DNA of 64,000 nt from Marvania coccoides (Eukaryota; Chlorophyta; Trebouxiophyceae; Chlorellales; Chlorellaceae): positions 1,426,001 to 1,490,000 of the forward strand of contig OY978102.1 of NCBI GenBank assembly GCA_963854735.1. Reading direction: 5' to 3'. The position numbers were made by a program, and so were the translations under genes. Positions 31,090-41,605 of the stretch are shown piece after piece (the stretch's first letter is position 1; each line of letters starts with the position of its first letter). The notes beneath the pieces were generated by a model. The model was not told where the DNA came from. It made no database searches and was given only the letters and a program-made list of their open reading frames with translations.

Positions 31090-34000
31090 ATGGCAGACGA
31101 GGAAATGGCCAACGGGGAGGCTCCGGCCGTTGAGATCGACGAAGATCTTCACTCCAGACAGGTGAATTTGTTGTTGGCTGCTTTGGCTGGGCGACTTTTG
31201 TGCGCGCTTGGTAGCTCACAAGTGGTGATACCGTTACCCTGCAGCTTGCTGTCTATGGCAAGGAGTCGATGCGGCGCATGGCCACGGCCAACGTTCTGAT
31301 CATCGGTTTGAATGGCCTGGGCGTGGAGACTGGTGAGCTTTGCGAGGGGGTTCTGGTGTTGTGTGTGTGGTTCTGGTGTTCTGATGTTGCTGTTCTTAAG
31401 TTCTTTGTTCATCGCATTCACTTTTTTTCGCAGCGAAAAACGTCATCCTGGCGGGGCTCAAGTCCATCACCCTTCACGACCGCGCTGAGGTCACCCTGCG
31501 CGACCTGGGATCCCAGTTCTACCTCACCGACGCCGACGTGGGACGCAACCGCGCCGAGGCGTGCCGCGACAAGCTGCAGGAGCTCAACTCTGCGGTGCCC
31601 GTCGTCGCCTCTGCCGCCGAGCTCACCGACGACTTTCTGGCCGCCTTCCAGGTGGTGGTCGCCACCCAGGTGTCGCTGGCCGAGGCCACCCGCATCGACG
31701 AGTTCTGCCACCGCTCCGGCATCGCCTTCATCAAGGCCGACATCCGCGGCGTGTTTGCCTCTGTGTTTTGCGACTTTGGGCCCAGTTTCGCGGTGCTGGA
31801 CGTGGACGGGGAGGAGCCCCATGCCGGCATCGTGGCCGGCATCACCCCGGGGAACCCCACTCTGGTGACCACCGTGGAGGACGAGCGCCTGGAGTTTCAG
31901 GACGGCGAGCTGGTGACGTTCAGCGAGGTGGTGGGCATGGCGGAGCTCAACGCGGCAGGGCCCCTGCGGGTGCGCAACCCCAAGGCGCACTCGTTCGAGG
32001 TGGAGGTCGACTCCACGGGCTTTGCCGCGTACGAGCGCGGCGGCATTGTGACCCAGCACAAGGAGGGCAAGGCACTGGCGTTCAAGACGCTGGCCGCCGC
32101 CATGGAGGACCCCGGGGAGTTCCTGCTGTCGGATTTCGCAAAGCTGGAGCGCTCTGCGCTGCTGCACGTGGGTTTCCAGGCTCTGGACGCGTTCCAGGCC
32201 GACAAGGGGCGCCTCCCCAGCCCAGGGTCCACCGCCGACGCCGCCGAGGTGGTGGCCCTGGCGCGCCGCATCAACGACGCCGCCGCCAATAAGGCGGAGA
32301 TTGACGAGACGGTGCTGTTGTGGTTGGGCCTGACCTCCAGCGCGGAGCTCAACCCCATGGCGGCTATGTTTGGCGGCGTGGTGGGCCAGGAGGTGGTCAA
32401 GGCGGCCTCGGGCAAGTTCCACCCCCTGTTCCAGTGGTTTTACTTTGACTCCATCGAGTCGCTGCCCGACCGGCCCCTGCCCGCCGAGGACGTGGCCCCC
32501 GAGGGAGGGCGGTACGACGACCAGATCGCCTGCTTTGGGCGCACCCTGCAGCGCAGGCTGGAGAACGCCAAGGTGTTTCTGGTGGGTGCTGGCGCGCTGG
32601 GGTGCGAGTTTCTGAAGAACCTGGCGCTGATGGGGGTGGCGTGCGGCCCCGAGGGCAAGCTGACCGTCACCGATGATGACGTCATCGAGAAGAGCAACCT
32701 CAGCCGCCAGTTCCTGGTAAGTGGTATTTGACAGTTATGAAAATGCAGAGGTGCAACATATATGAATAAATAAATGGTTTTTTCCTTCCGCAATTTTTTA
32801 ACTTTTCTCCTTTCCGACCAATTGCAGTTCCGTGACTGGGACATTGGCAACTACAAGTCCACGGTGGCCGGCAATGCCGCGCAGCGCATCAACCCTTCCC
32901 TGCGCGTGGACGCCTTGCAGAACCGCGTGTCCCCAGAGACGGAGGACGTCTTCAATGACGCCTACTGGGAGGGCATCGACTTTGTGGTCAACGCCCTGGA
33001 CAACGTCAATGCCCGCCTGTACGTCGACTCCCGCTGCGTGTACTTTGGCAAGCCCCTGCTGGAGAGCGGCACCCTGGGCGCCAAGTGCAACACCCAGATG
33101 GTCATCCCCCGCCTCACCGAGAACTACGGCGCGTCCAGGGACCCCCCTGAGAAGCAGGCCCCCATGTGCACCCTGCACTCCTTCCCCCACAACATCCACC
33201 ACTGCCTCACGTTTGCGCGCTCCGAGTTTGAGGGGCTGCTGGAGAAGACGCCCACAGAAGCAAACTCCTTCCTGGCGGACCCCGCCAAGTACCTGGCGGC
33301 GGTCAAGGCCAGCTCGGACGCGGCCGCGCGCGAGCAGCTGGAGAAGGTGGTGGAGGCGCTTGCGGGCGAACGGTGCTCCTCGTTTGAGGACGCCGTCTCC
33401 TGGGCGCGTCGCAAGTTCCAGCAGCAGTTCCACGACCGCGTGGCGCAGCTGACCTTCACCTTTCCCGAGGACGCCCGCACCTCCACCGGCGCGCTGTTTT
33501 GGTCTGCCCCCAAGCGCTTCCCCCGCGCCCTGGACTTTGACCCGGCAGACCCAGGGCACGCAGCCTTCGTCCAGGCGGGGGCCATCCTCAAGGCGCAGCT
33601 GTACGGCCTGGCCATCCCCGACTGGGCGACTGACGGGCAGCGCGTGGTGGACCTGGCAGCGTCTGTGCCGGTGCAGCCGTTTGTGCCCAAGGAGAACGTC
33701 AAGATCGAGACGGACGCCAAGGCCACAGATGCGCAGCCCAGCCTGGCGCACGCCGACGAGGCGGTCATCGACGGCCTGATCCGCAAGCTGGAGGGCGTGG
33801 TGTCGGAGCTGCCGGCAGGGTTCCGCCTGGCCAGCATCGCCTTTGAAAAGGACGACGACACCAACTACCACATGCAGTTCATCGCAGGGCTGGCCAACAT
33901 GCGCGCCCGCAACTACTCCATCCCCGAGGTGGACAAGCTGCAGGCCAAGCTGATTGCCGGGCGCATCATCCCCGCCATCGCCACCGCCACCGCGCTGGCC

Positions 34001-34683
34001 ACGGGGCTGGTGGGGCTGGAGGTGTACAAGGTGGCGCAGGGAAAAAATGTGGAGGCGTACCGCAACACGTTTGCCAATCTGGCGCTGCCGCTGTTTGCCA
34101 TGGCCGAGCCCATCCCGCCCAAGTCCTTTGAGTTTAGGTAATTACTACTGGACGAAGGAAGAAAGAAAAATAGTTGTATTTTCTGTTTTCATTTGAAATG
34201 TGGTATCTAAAAAGGGGGCTAGGGTGGCTTGTGTGCGTGGACAACGTAAATTTTGCCGTTTGGGGGAGATAATTTTCTGAAGAAGCAAAAAAAAACATAA
34301 ATCTGTCTCCTTCCCCCTCCTTTTTTCCAATCGACTAGACCATTCTTATTGCTTTCCACTATACTCGCTACTGCAGGGACATGAAGTGGAGCCTGTGGGA
34401 CCGATGGGTGCTGGAGGGCGACATGACCGTGAACCAGGTGCTCGAGTGGTTCCGCGCCAGGGGGCTGGAGGCCTACTCCATCTCGTGCGGCCAGTCGCTC
34501 ATCTACAACAACATCTTCCCCAAGCACAAGGAGCGGCTGGAGCGGCGGATGTCGGAGCTGGTGACCACCGTGGCCAAGATGGAGATCCCCGAGTGGCGCA
34601 CCCACTTTGACGTGGTGGTGGCGTGCGAGGATGAGGAGGGAGAGGACCTGGACGTGCCGCTGGTGTCGATACAGTTCCGCTAG
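31090..34683 (+). CDS. UBA1: Ubiquitin-activating enzyme E1
   Basis: Five exons (31090-31161, 31245-31332, 31434-32716, 32828-34137, 34377-34683) give 1019 aa, the usual E1 length. The inactive adenylation half begins with [20 protein letters not shown] and [12 protein letters not shown]. The active half has [20 protein letters not shown] (ATP-binding) and [15 protein letters not shown]. The catalytic Cys lies in [14 protein letters not shown]. The ubiquitin-fold domain at the C-terminus includes [19 protein letters not shown], which recruits E2s. The enzyme forms ubiquitin adenylate and passes ubiquitin as a thioester to E2 enzymes in cytosol and nucleus. The short N-terminal exon ([12 protein letters not shown]) is poorly conserved. 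Coding GC is very high. A 9-unit CTG repeat follows the stop. Confidence 0.97.
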
Positions 34684-34739
34684 TTTGATATTCTTTTCTG
34701 CTTGATTCAGTTTTGTTTTCTATTGAAAAATAAGCGGCG

Positions 34740-34766
34740 CTGCTGCTGCTGCTGCTGCTGCTGCTG
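34740..34766 (+). repeat. (CTG)9 trinucleotide repeat in UBA1 3' region
   Basis: Nine uninterrupted CTG units start 57 bp after the stop codon, probably in the 3' UTR. Confidence 0.95.
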
Positions 34767-35225
34767 TGTAAAAAGTGAGTAGCCCGAGAGCATACACATT
34801 CTTCCATAATTCCATAGTTAGCAACAGGTGGGCATTATACAGCAGAGCATGCTCGGCCTGCTTTGGGAGGCCACTTTTTTATTGTGAGGGCCGAGCAAAA
34901 AGCATGCAATTCTTGTTCTTTATTCATAATTAATCAGGTTTCGGTGCAATTCAATCTCAAATCGTAAATCTGCTGCTACATTAGTAGCCCAAAGCACCCA
35001 CCTTTCGAATAAATGTGCCGATTTTGATTTCCAAAAGTTTTAGTTAATACGCAAGGCGCACGCAGATGCTTGACGATGATGTTGCGGCCCGAATTTAGCT
35101 GCTTTTCATGGCGCATTTATAGCGGGAAATTCGTTTTTTTGCCTCAGCATCTCCTGCTGCCAATTCCCAGCCCTACCTCTTAGCGCACACTCGCTCCGCA
35201 ACTGAGCTGGCCAGGGCCTTGCTGG
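34767..35225. other. Intergenic, nothing recognised
   Basis: AT-rich spacer between UBA1 and the fucosyltransferase-like gene. It must contain the promoter of the latter. Confidence 0.4.
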
Positions 35226-36590
35226 ATGAATATACTGCTGCGTGCGACGCAGGCATGGGGCCCAGTGATCTTCCTGTTGGCAGCATGCCTGTTGGCCTTT
35301 GCCTTCACTGCAGGTAGCAGCGGACTAACGTCGAGAGACGGCTCAGGTGAAAACACTCGTTGTTTCTTGTAACATATAATAAAAATGTTCAGGAGAAATG
35401 GAAAATAATCCACCCTTATTATTAAAGGGGGCTACCCTCTAGTATATTCTGAAAGTCTCAACGTTTTTTCTTTCTTTCGATTCTTGTCTGCAGTCGCATC
35501 GCGGAGCTTTCTAGAACCAAGCTCTGAAGAAAAAGACGACGGCGAGTTCCATCTATCTCGCAGCCGAATTGACCTGGAGGAGGCCTGCAATCTGTGCGCC
35601 TACCGAGCAGGAAGGACCGCCGAGCGTCGACTAGGGCAGGTGCTCATGTCCTTGCACAACTTCACGGGGTATGGGCGGACAGGGAACTACATCATGGGCA
35701 TCAGGCGAGCGTTCCGGCGAGCGCACGAGTGCAAGGCTTGGCTGACGCTTCCCCGCGAGGATGGATTCTTGCATGCATTTTCCCCTGCACCTGGCTGGAC
35801 CACTTTTGACTTTGCAAGCAGGCCAGGGCGGGAGCATCGCAATTGCACCGACGTGGAGGGCGACAACGCGCGGTTCTTCTTGCTGCACGGGCTGCCCAGC
35901 GAGAGGGAGGAGGACGCCGCCGTGTTCGCTTTGTACCGCACTGAAGCGGAGCTAAGGAAAGTTAATTCGTGCGCGCGCCGTTACATGGGAATGTGCGAGA
36001 CTGGGTACTGCAGCAATTATACCGCGCTGGGCGACACTCTGGTGGCCCACGTTCGGCAGGGCGACATTTTTGGTTTCAACGTGCAGCCGCAGTACGGCCA
36101 GCCCCCGCTGTCTTACTACCTAAGGGCGTTTTCGTTTCGAGCATGGAGGGCGATATGGGTGGTCAGCCAGGCCACGAATGAGCAGCAGGAGAAGGCCAGC
36201 CCCGTGATGATGGCTCTACGGATGATGAACGAAACGCAGGCAGTCAGCTACCGGCTTCGATTCGTGTCCAACACTGTGGCTGAGGACATGCGGCTGCTGA
36301 TGTGCGCCCCCAACCGGGTGGAGAGCTTCTCTACGATGAACGAGGCCCTGTACCTTGGGTTTGGGGAGCGCATTTTCACGTACAGCTGCTTCAAAGGGGC
36401 GCTGAACCACACCGCTGTGTACGCGGTGCCGCTTTCCAACGGGTCGTACACCCCCTACCAGGTTTTCAATAACAGCGAGAAGCAGTGGCTGGAAATGTTG
36501 CTGAAAAGAAGCGGTGAGCCCAAACTGTGTGGGGAGAAGAACCCCCACGTGATTGGCCATTCCATTCATACATTCTACGATATGCCGTAG
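35226..36590 (+). CDS. Fucosyltransferase-like type II membrane glycosyltransferase
   Basis: Exon 1 (35226-35313) encodes a signal anchor (WGPVIFLLAACLLAFAF). Exon 2 (35494-36590) encodes the lumenal domain; the total is 394 aa. LVAHVRQGDIFG resembles the donor-binding HxRxGD motif of the fucosyltransferase superfamily (GT11/GT23/O-FucT). YGQPPLSYYLRAF follows, then AIWVVSQATNE and NTVAEDMRLLMCAPNRVESF, which fit the later GDP-fucose pocket. NFTGYGRTGNYIMGIRRAF near the N-terminus corresponds to the usual start of the fold. Several N-glycosylation sites and Cys residues fit a Golgi-lumen protein. Donor and acceptor are not proven. The gene is convergent with the next GT gene, 88 bp apart. Confidence 0.65.
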
Positions 36591-36678
36591 CGCCGAGTTG
36601 CAATGTAATGTGCAAATTAAATAAAAGTGAATGGATGATTAGCAAGGGCAATAAGGGCATGCAAACAGCCGTGAAGAA

Positions 36679-37767
36679 TCATTTGTGCTGCACTTCCACA
36701 TTGTTGCCGACCTGCACCGTGCGCCACCCGGAGAATCGTATCTCTCCCGCCCCTGCCTCCCCCAGCTCAGGCCCGATGAAGGGCAGGTTGGCGTCAAACA
36801 TGCCGCCGTTGTACGCCGCCCCTTTGGACACCGCATACCGCCCGGTGTCCATCTCGGTGCCGATGTGCATCGCCGCAATGGTGGGCGTGGCATCAATGAC
36901 CCGCGTGCGGTTGCCTTTTATCGTCGCAGCCAGGAGCCAGTTGTCCCACCGCCAGACACCTATCAAAAACGGAGGCATGGCTGCCAGGGCGAGGCTGCCC
37001 TTGGAAAAAATGAAGTAGTCCAAGGCATATCCCGGCTGCAGCGTGCCATTGTTTCGGAGCAGAGAAATGAAGGTGCTGTGGGACAATTCTGCTGCCTTGC
37101 CGTCGTCGCCCAACTGCTCACAAACTAGAGCGGGTTTCACATCCGTCCGCTGCCCGACCAATAAAAAAGGGGCGTTCAAGCGCACTCCTGCATTCACTGT
37201 GGACCTCACGTCGCTGTATACGAGGTCAGGGTTGGTGAAAAACACGGTGGAGGAGCGTGCCAGCGCCTCGCCCATCATGAGCAGACACGACACGATGGGG
37301 ATGCCAAAATGGAAGTGGGCGCACGTATGCTTCTTGCAAACGACCTTGGGAAAGGACGGCAGCAGGCGGCTGCACGTCTCTGCCTTGTCCACAAGAACAA
37401 TGACATGGTCAGCAAATCGGAGCCAGCTCTTAAAAGCGGCAACTTGAAGGGTCTGGGAACAATTGGGTGAGCTGGGGTGGAACTCTTTAAGCGTGGTGAC
37501 GACTGAAATGCCAGCCAGCGATGGGGCAATGGCTTTCCGGGGCGTTTCTGGAGAACGGAGACCAGCTGAAAAGCCGTTCTTGTGGGACTGCTGCTCAACA
37601 ACGGGAGGGTTACACCTTCGAAGCGACAGCTGCAGCGCGATGAGCACGATAACCAGCAAGATCAGCAAATTCACTGTTGGCAACCGCCGAAAAGACAACG
37701 CCTGGCCACCCAGGGACACAAATTCATGAGCTGAAGACACAATGCTGGCACCCAGCGAAGGAGCCAT
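36679..37767 (-). CDS. Membrane-anchored glycosyltransferase (GT-A type, family unclear)
   Basis: Single exon, 362 aa, ATG at 37765-37767. Residues about 30-48 (TVNLLILLVIVLIALQL) are a signal anchor. The lumenal part begins ISVVTTLKEFHPSSPN and continues FKSWLRFADHVIVLVD, the first strand-helix pair of a GT-A fold. STVFFTNPDLVYSD holds the acidic residues where a DxD would sit. The later DYFIFSKGSLALAAMPPFLIG and WRWDNWLLAATI resemble the acceptor half of these enzymes. N-linked sequons are present. The family number and substrate cannot be given from sequence alone. Confidence 0.65.
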   Translation of the reverse strand: MAPSLGASIVSSAHEFVSLGGQALSFRRLPTVNLLILLVIVLIALQLSLRRCNPPVVEQQSHKNGFSAGLRSPETPRKAIAPSLAGISVVTTLKEFHPSSPNCSQTLQVAAFKSWLRFADHVIVLVDKAETCSRLLPSFPKVVCKKHTCAHFHFGIPIVSCLLMMGEALARSSTVFFTNPDLVYSDVRSTVNAGVRLNAPFLLVGQRTDVKPALVCEQLGDDGKAAELSHSTFISLLRNNGTLQPGYALDYFIFSKGSLALAAMPPFLIGVWRWDNWLLAATIKGNRTRVIDATPTIAAMHIGTEMDTGRYAVSKGAAYNGGMFDANLPFIGPELGEAGAGEIRFSGWRTVQVGNNVEVQHK

Positions 37768-38374
37768 TGCGGAAATTGTGAACCAGTGTATAACCAGCTA
37801 TTAATGGCGATTCAAATATTTAAAGGAGATTATAAAAAATCAACTGCGACAAAATCGCCAAACGAAGACGTGCACGCTTCTATGGCTGTCATGCATCCAA
37901 AGCACACAGTTATTGGGCAAATTCAAATAAAAACGCAGTGATTTCATCGTTTGGGCAGTGCGGCAATGATGCGACTTTTTATCGATATATCGTGCGTCAA
38001 ACTGATGCTCAGTTTATTTAAATATTACTGCTTTGACGTGTATTTCTGTCATTTTGAACAGTGGATCAAGCGAGCGCCAAATACATGCTAGTGGCCGTTT
38101 GAAAATCACGAAATTCGAACTTTAGTTTTTCGTCCAATCTCTGCGTACCTCGCTTTTTCCCGCTGTTTCTGGGTGAACACATTTTGATCTAGCAGCTAAT
38201 TTCGCTGCCAACTAGCTCAGGAGCTGAATTCGTCACTTCCATCTTTGATCCTCCAGCTTAAATTTTTAACTTTCACTTAAAAGTTGATCTTTCTCTTGGC
38301 CATGGCCATCATCGTCATTTCCACACAGTAGCTGATATATTTCATTTTCATCCATAACCCTCTCTTTTTGACGC
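37768..38374. other. Divergent intergenic region
   Basis: About 600 bp AT-rich region between the divergent starts of the GT and the next methyltransferase. No gene or motif recognised. Confidence 0.4.
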
Positions 38375-39352
38375 ATGCTGCCAGAGGACATGGCGCATCA
38401 ATACCGCTGGCACGCTGTCCTGGCGGCCCTGTTTGTCTCCTTCTTGGTGTTTCAATCGAATTTCTGGCCATGTGAACCCTGTAAACCTTCGAGCGAATCA
38501 GGGCAGTGCGCCAAAGGTCCTGTGACCCTAAACCCGAAATGCAAACGGACGTGGACCAATATTATGCGTGTGCATAACAGCACCATGGCGCTGCGCTCAA
38601 AGGCGTTGAGAACGGTGGTCAACTTTACGCACGACCCCATATTGATGTACGACCCGTTTGAGCCGTCGTTCAATTGTTTGTTGGAGCAGCGCGTTGGGCG
38701 CGAAATTGGGGACGGCGGCAAGTTTGTGTGTGGAAACGACGAGTACTTCAGCTCCCGTTCGTGCCTGGTGTACTCAATCGGCAGCAAGGGTGATTTTTCG
38801 TTCGAGAGAAAGATTCGTCACAAGTTTGGGTGCGAGGTGCACACCTTTGACCCCACAGGCTCCACCGTGGAGTGGTCTGCGAGAGCTGCCAAGCTGGGGG
38901 TGGTGTTTCACGCATGGGGACTGGGGGGCAAGGACGGCGTCGTCGCGTATAGCCCTTGGAACATGCCTCCTGTTCGCGGTTTCATGCTGAACGACGTCAC
39001 CGGCGAAAATAATAAAGTGATGGCCTTACCGCAGATCATGCAGACTCTTGGACACTCAAAAAAAATGATCGACATTCTGAAAGTGGACTGCGAAGGCGCG
39101 GAGTTTGAGGCTTTTGAGGTTATTTGGGAAAACATACGCAAAAGGAAGATGCGCGTGGGGCAGGTGCAGATTGAGCTGCACGGCCTGTCGGCCCCCCGCA
39201 TTAAAAAGTTCTTTATGCAAGCTGATCAGGCTGGCTTTTTCGTTTTCCACAAGGAGCGAAATCAGTGGGGCTGTGGAGGGTACTTGTGTGTGGAGTTTTC
39301 CTTGATTTGGAGAGAAACGGCATGGGATGTCTACAAGTCCATGGTTTGCTGA
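38375..39352 (+). CDS. FkbM-like methyltransferase with signal anchor
   Basis: Single exon, 325 aa. A signal anchor (HAVLAALFVSFLVFQSNF) is followed by a Cys-rich stem. The methyltransferase domain has CLVYSIGSKGDFSFERKI (SAM-binding strand and loop), CEVHTFDPTGSTVEW (acidic end of the second strand, binding the SAM ribose), DILKVDCEGAEFEAFEVI and QVQIELHGL. This is the same family as 15827-16687. Such proteins are numerous in algae and are thought to methylate glycans in the Golgi. The substrate is unknown. Confidence 0.75.
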   Translation: MLPEDMAHQYRWHAVLAALFVSFLVFQSNFWPCEPCKPSSESGQCAKGPVTLNPKCKRTWTNIMRVHNSTMALRSKALRTVVNFTHDPILMYDPFEPSFNCLLEQRVGREIGDGGKFVCGNDEYFSSRSCLVYSIGSKGDFSFERKIRHKFGCEVHTFDPTGSTVEWSARAAKLGVVFHAWGLGGKDGVVAYSPWNMPPVRGFMLNDVTGENNKVMALPQIMQTLGHSKKMIDILKVDCEGAEFEAFEVIWENIRKRKMRVGQVQIELHGLSAPRIKKFFMQADQAGFFVFHKERNQWGCGGYLCVEFSLIWRETAWDVYKSMVC

Positions 39353-39589
39353 GAAGAAGGATTTCATTTGAATAGGGCTTTTATATACAGTGAACAATAT
39401 CTGAAGCGTGTGGAGTGTGAGTGTCTATTGTTTTTTATGTTCTAACTTGGTTTGCTTCATCACTCGTTGTATAACGCTGCCCATGCATGCCATATGGCTG
39501 ACTTGGAGGCTGAAACCTGTTTTATTAAACTTTTCTGGTAGTTGATGTCTTTAAAGTCCGGCAAAATGTTTGTTCCAGTAAAACGCTGA

Positions 39590-40031
39590 TGGTGTCGTCC
39601 CCCGGCCCTCGTACTCGCCCGTACTAAGGTAATGCACCACTTGGGTCCGTCGGATTTGCGCAGGAGGGCGAGGCGCAGGCCCCTCCAGCTCCCCAGTTTT
39701 CCCCGCCCCCCCAAAGGAGGACTCCCCTTGCTGGGGGCTCGACGGCGGTGCGCGGCGTGGGCAGACGGGCCACGGGCGGTGGCCACGCGCGTCGCGGGTC
39801 GGCCTGCAGCCGGAGATGGGGGTGAAGCTTGGCGCTGGGGGGTGGTGAGGGCTGTGGAGTGAGCGGCGGGAGTGGTGCTGCCCAGATGGCTCCCGGACCC
39901 GCTGGCCAGGCGTTTGCGCGGCCCCGCGGCGTGGCTTCCCCCCAAATGGTCTCACCAATGTAATGCGCGGCAGCGGCCGGTGAGAATTATTCGGTTCGCG
40001 GGCATGGCAGGCCACTGGCTACCCCCCTTTG
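39590..40031 (+). repeat. GC-rich dispersed repeat, ~440 bp, copy 1
   Basis: Very GC-rich block in an AT-rich setting. A second copy lies in the same orientation at about 55000-55440, from CCCCGGCCCTCGTACTCGCC to GGCAGGCCACTGGCT. Some parts are perfectly matched over tens of bases, others differ by single bases. Long ORFs occur on both strands because of the GC content; I do not trust them. It could be a non-autonomous element. Confidence 0.75.
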
Positions 40032-40039
40032 AGCCTTAA

Positions 40040-40230
40040 AACGCCCGTTTGAGCGAGTTCTGGCATCAAGGGAAATCCGTATACGTGGCAGGGTGAAAGA
40101 AACAGAGAAAAGAAAAACGAAGGAAAAGAAAAGAAAATATTATGTCAACCATGCAGCTTGTCGTACTCGCCAGCGTCATGGCTGGTTTTAATGAAAGAAG
40201 CAACCTGCTTCGGAGCTTGCTGCAAAAACT
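40040..40230 (-). mobile_element. LINE 3' fragment, minus strand
   Basis: The minus strand encodes KQVASFIKTSHDAGEYDKLHG and then a stop at 40144. This is the same C-terminus as the LINE at 9750-10800 (KQVASFIKASHDAGG). A T-rich 3' UTR follows, as in that copy. Only the last ~30 codons remain. Confidence 0.7.
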
Positions 40231-40259
40231 GGAAAAAAATCGAAGGGGAAGCCTAGGCC

Positions 40260-40930
40260 AACACGTTCTTTGCCCATAAGGACATCCACACGATTTCGTG
40301 CCGCGCGCCTTCCTTCCACCAAATTCCCGGCCAAGACATCAGCTACAACCACGTCAGCAATTACGTCATTGTAGTCCGCCGCACGTTCCTCAGCAGCGTC
40401 AGGGACGTGCGCGTGCGGCGCAGTGTCAACCAGAACTTCTACTTGAGCGACCACCATTCCATTGTCGCCACCATAAAATTCCGCCTGGCCGCCCCCCGCC
40501 CCCTCCCCGCCGGGACTTCCAGGCCCTCTTCCAGGACACCGCTCTCCAGCAACGCTGCCAGGCGTCCCTCACCGCCCGTTTCGCTGCAGATGCCCCAGCG
40601 CTCGCTGCCGTCACCGACAGCTCGTTGATGATTGCCGCTGGGGAAGTGGTCCTTCCAGAAATGCCACCCGCACCACAATGGGGGCCACGCCGCTCCGAAA
40701 TCGTCCATGCCAGCCTCCAGCAGCACCGCCACGTTGCGTGCCCACCCAGCGCCCTGCAAGTATTTGAATCCCACCCAGACTTTGACAGCTGGCTTTTGCC
40801 CGCTGTGGGGCCTTCTCTCCCGCAGGTCGCGGCCGCAAGAGAGAATGCCCTCCTGGGAAGCCATATTCCCCTAAAGCCGGCCCTGGACGGTGCCATGCCA
40901 CCGTGGGGAGCCAGATCACCCGAAAACCCT
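40260..40930 (+). mobile_element. LINE endonuclease-domain fragment, decayed
   Basis: The plus strand encodes NTFFAHKD, then VIVVRRTFLSSVRDVRVRR and YLSDHHSIVATIKFRLA. This is the C-terminal part of an APE-type LINE endonuclease, where SDHH is the catalytic motif. After about 40500 the likely reading frame shifts, so the linker to the reverse transcriptase is recognisable only in another frame (RRDFQALFQDTALQQRCQ). It abuts, head to head, the LINE 3' fragment on the other strand. Confidence 0.65.
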
Positions 40931-40939
40931 AAAGAAGTT

Positions 40940-41075
40940 GTTCTGAATGTTTTGAGCCATTAAACTTGAGTTTACATGCACAATACGCAATAGGAATAGG
41001 AGGAGCCATTTTTGCGCGCCTCGCTGGGATCGGTCAAAATTGGCCTCGCTGGCATTCCTAATAGTATTAAGCGTC
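40940..41075 (+). repeat. ~140-bp dispersed repeat, copy a
   Basis: Core TTTTTGCGCGCCTCGCTGGG, then ATCGGTCAAAATTGGCC. The same unit occurs at 42665-42830 (+) and 55592-55740 (-), and its right end alone at 43110-43150. It overlaps the 3' edge of the small membrane-protein gene. Confidence 0.75.
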
Positions 41076-41094
41076 TGTTGCGACACAGATGCAT

Positions 41095-41605
41095 TTAAAA
41101 TGAGACCACAATTACAGCTATAATCATAGCAGTGCCGATAACTGACATCACGATGTTTGTGTACCACATGCACGCGTCCTGCTTGGGCGAGTAGGGCATC
41201 AAGCACTTTCCAAAAGCCCCAAAGTACCACGGCAGCACGAAGAACCATCCCAAGGCAAACCTTCAAGGCAGTGAAAAGAGCCAAACTGAGCACATGTATT
41301 TGGGGCGGGAGGGAGGGTTCTTTGTTCAACCTTAGGACTCACATGGACAGCTGGAAGCAAAACTGGCTGCCTTGATCGGGGATGAGTTCCGCCTGGTTGA
41401 GCTGCGGCTGGGCAGGAGGAAGTGCCGGATCCCCAACAGACGCTGTATACATGCCAGGGGGCGGTGCCATCTGGATGCAAACATGGGGGGGCGGCCCTGT
41501 GGGGGCAGGGCAGTAGTACGCGTGCCCTGTATGCTGTGAAGGGGGGGGCGTCACACTCTTATCGTCCAGCTTGTCAGACGGCGCGGTTTGAATTGAAGTG
41601 CCCAT
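41095..41605 (-). CDS. Small Pro-rich membrane protein with two hydrophobic segments
   Basis: Exons 41343-41605 and 41095-41260 join in frame (AT|GTGAGT ... GAAG|G) to 142 aa. The N-terminal ~85 residues are Pro/Gln-rich and cytosolic-looking (SVTPPPSQHTGHAYYCPAPT). The second exon encodes MFALGWFFVLPWYFGAFG and WYTNIVMSVIGTAMIIAVIV, two hydrophobic stretches ending at the C-terminus. The layout recalls the plant '60S L18a-like' family (Pro-rich head, 'GLGW...PWY.GAF' helix, second helix), but the match is loose. Function unknown. Confidence 0.6.

Noticed and set aside
31418..33871. 334- and 357-aa minus-strand ORFs opposite UBA1
   Set aside because: Caused by high GC and codon bias of UBA1; His/Val/Gly-rich with no recognisable fold.
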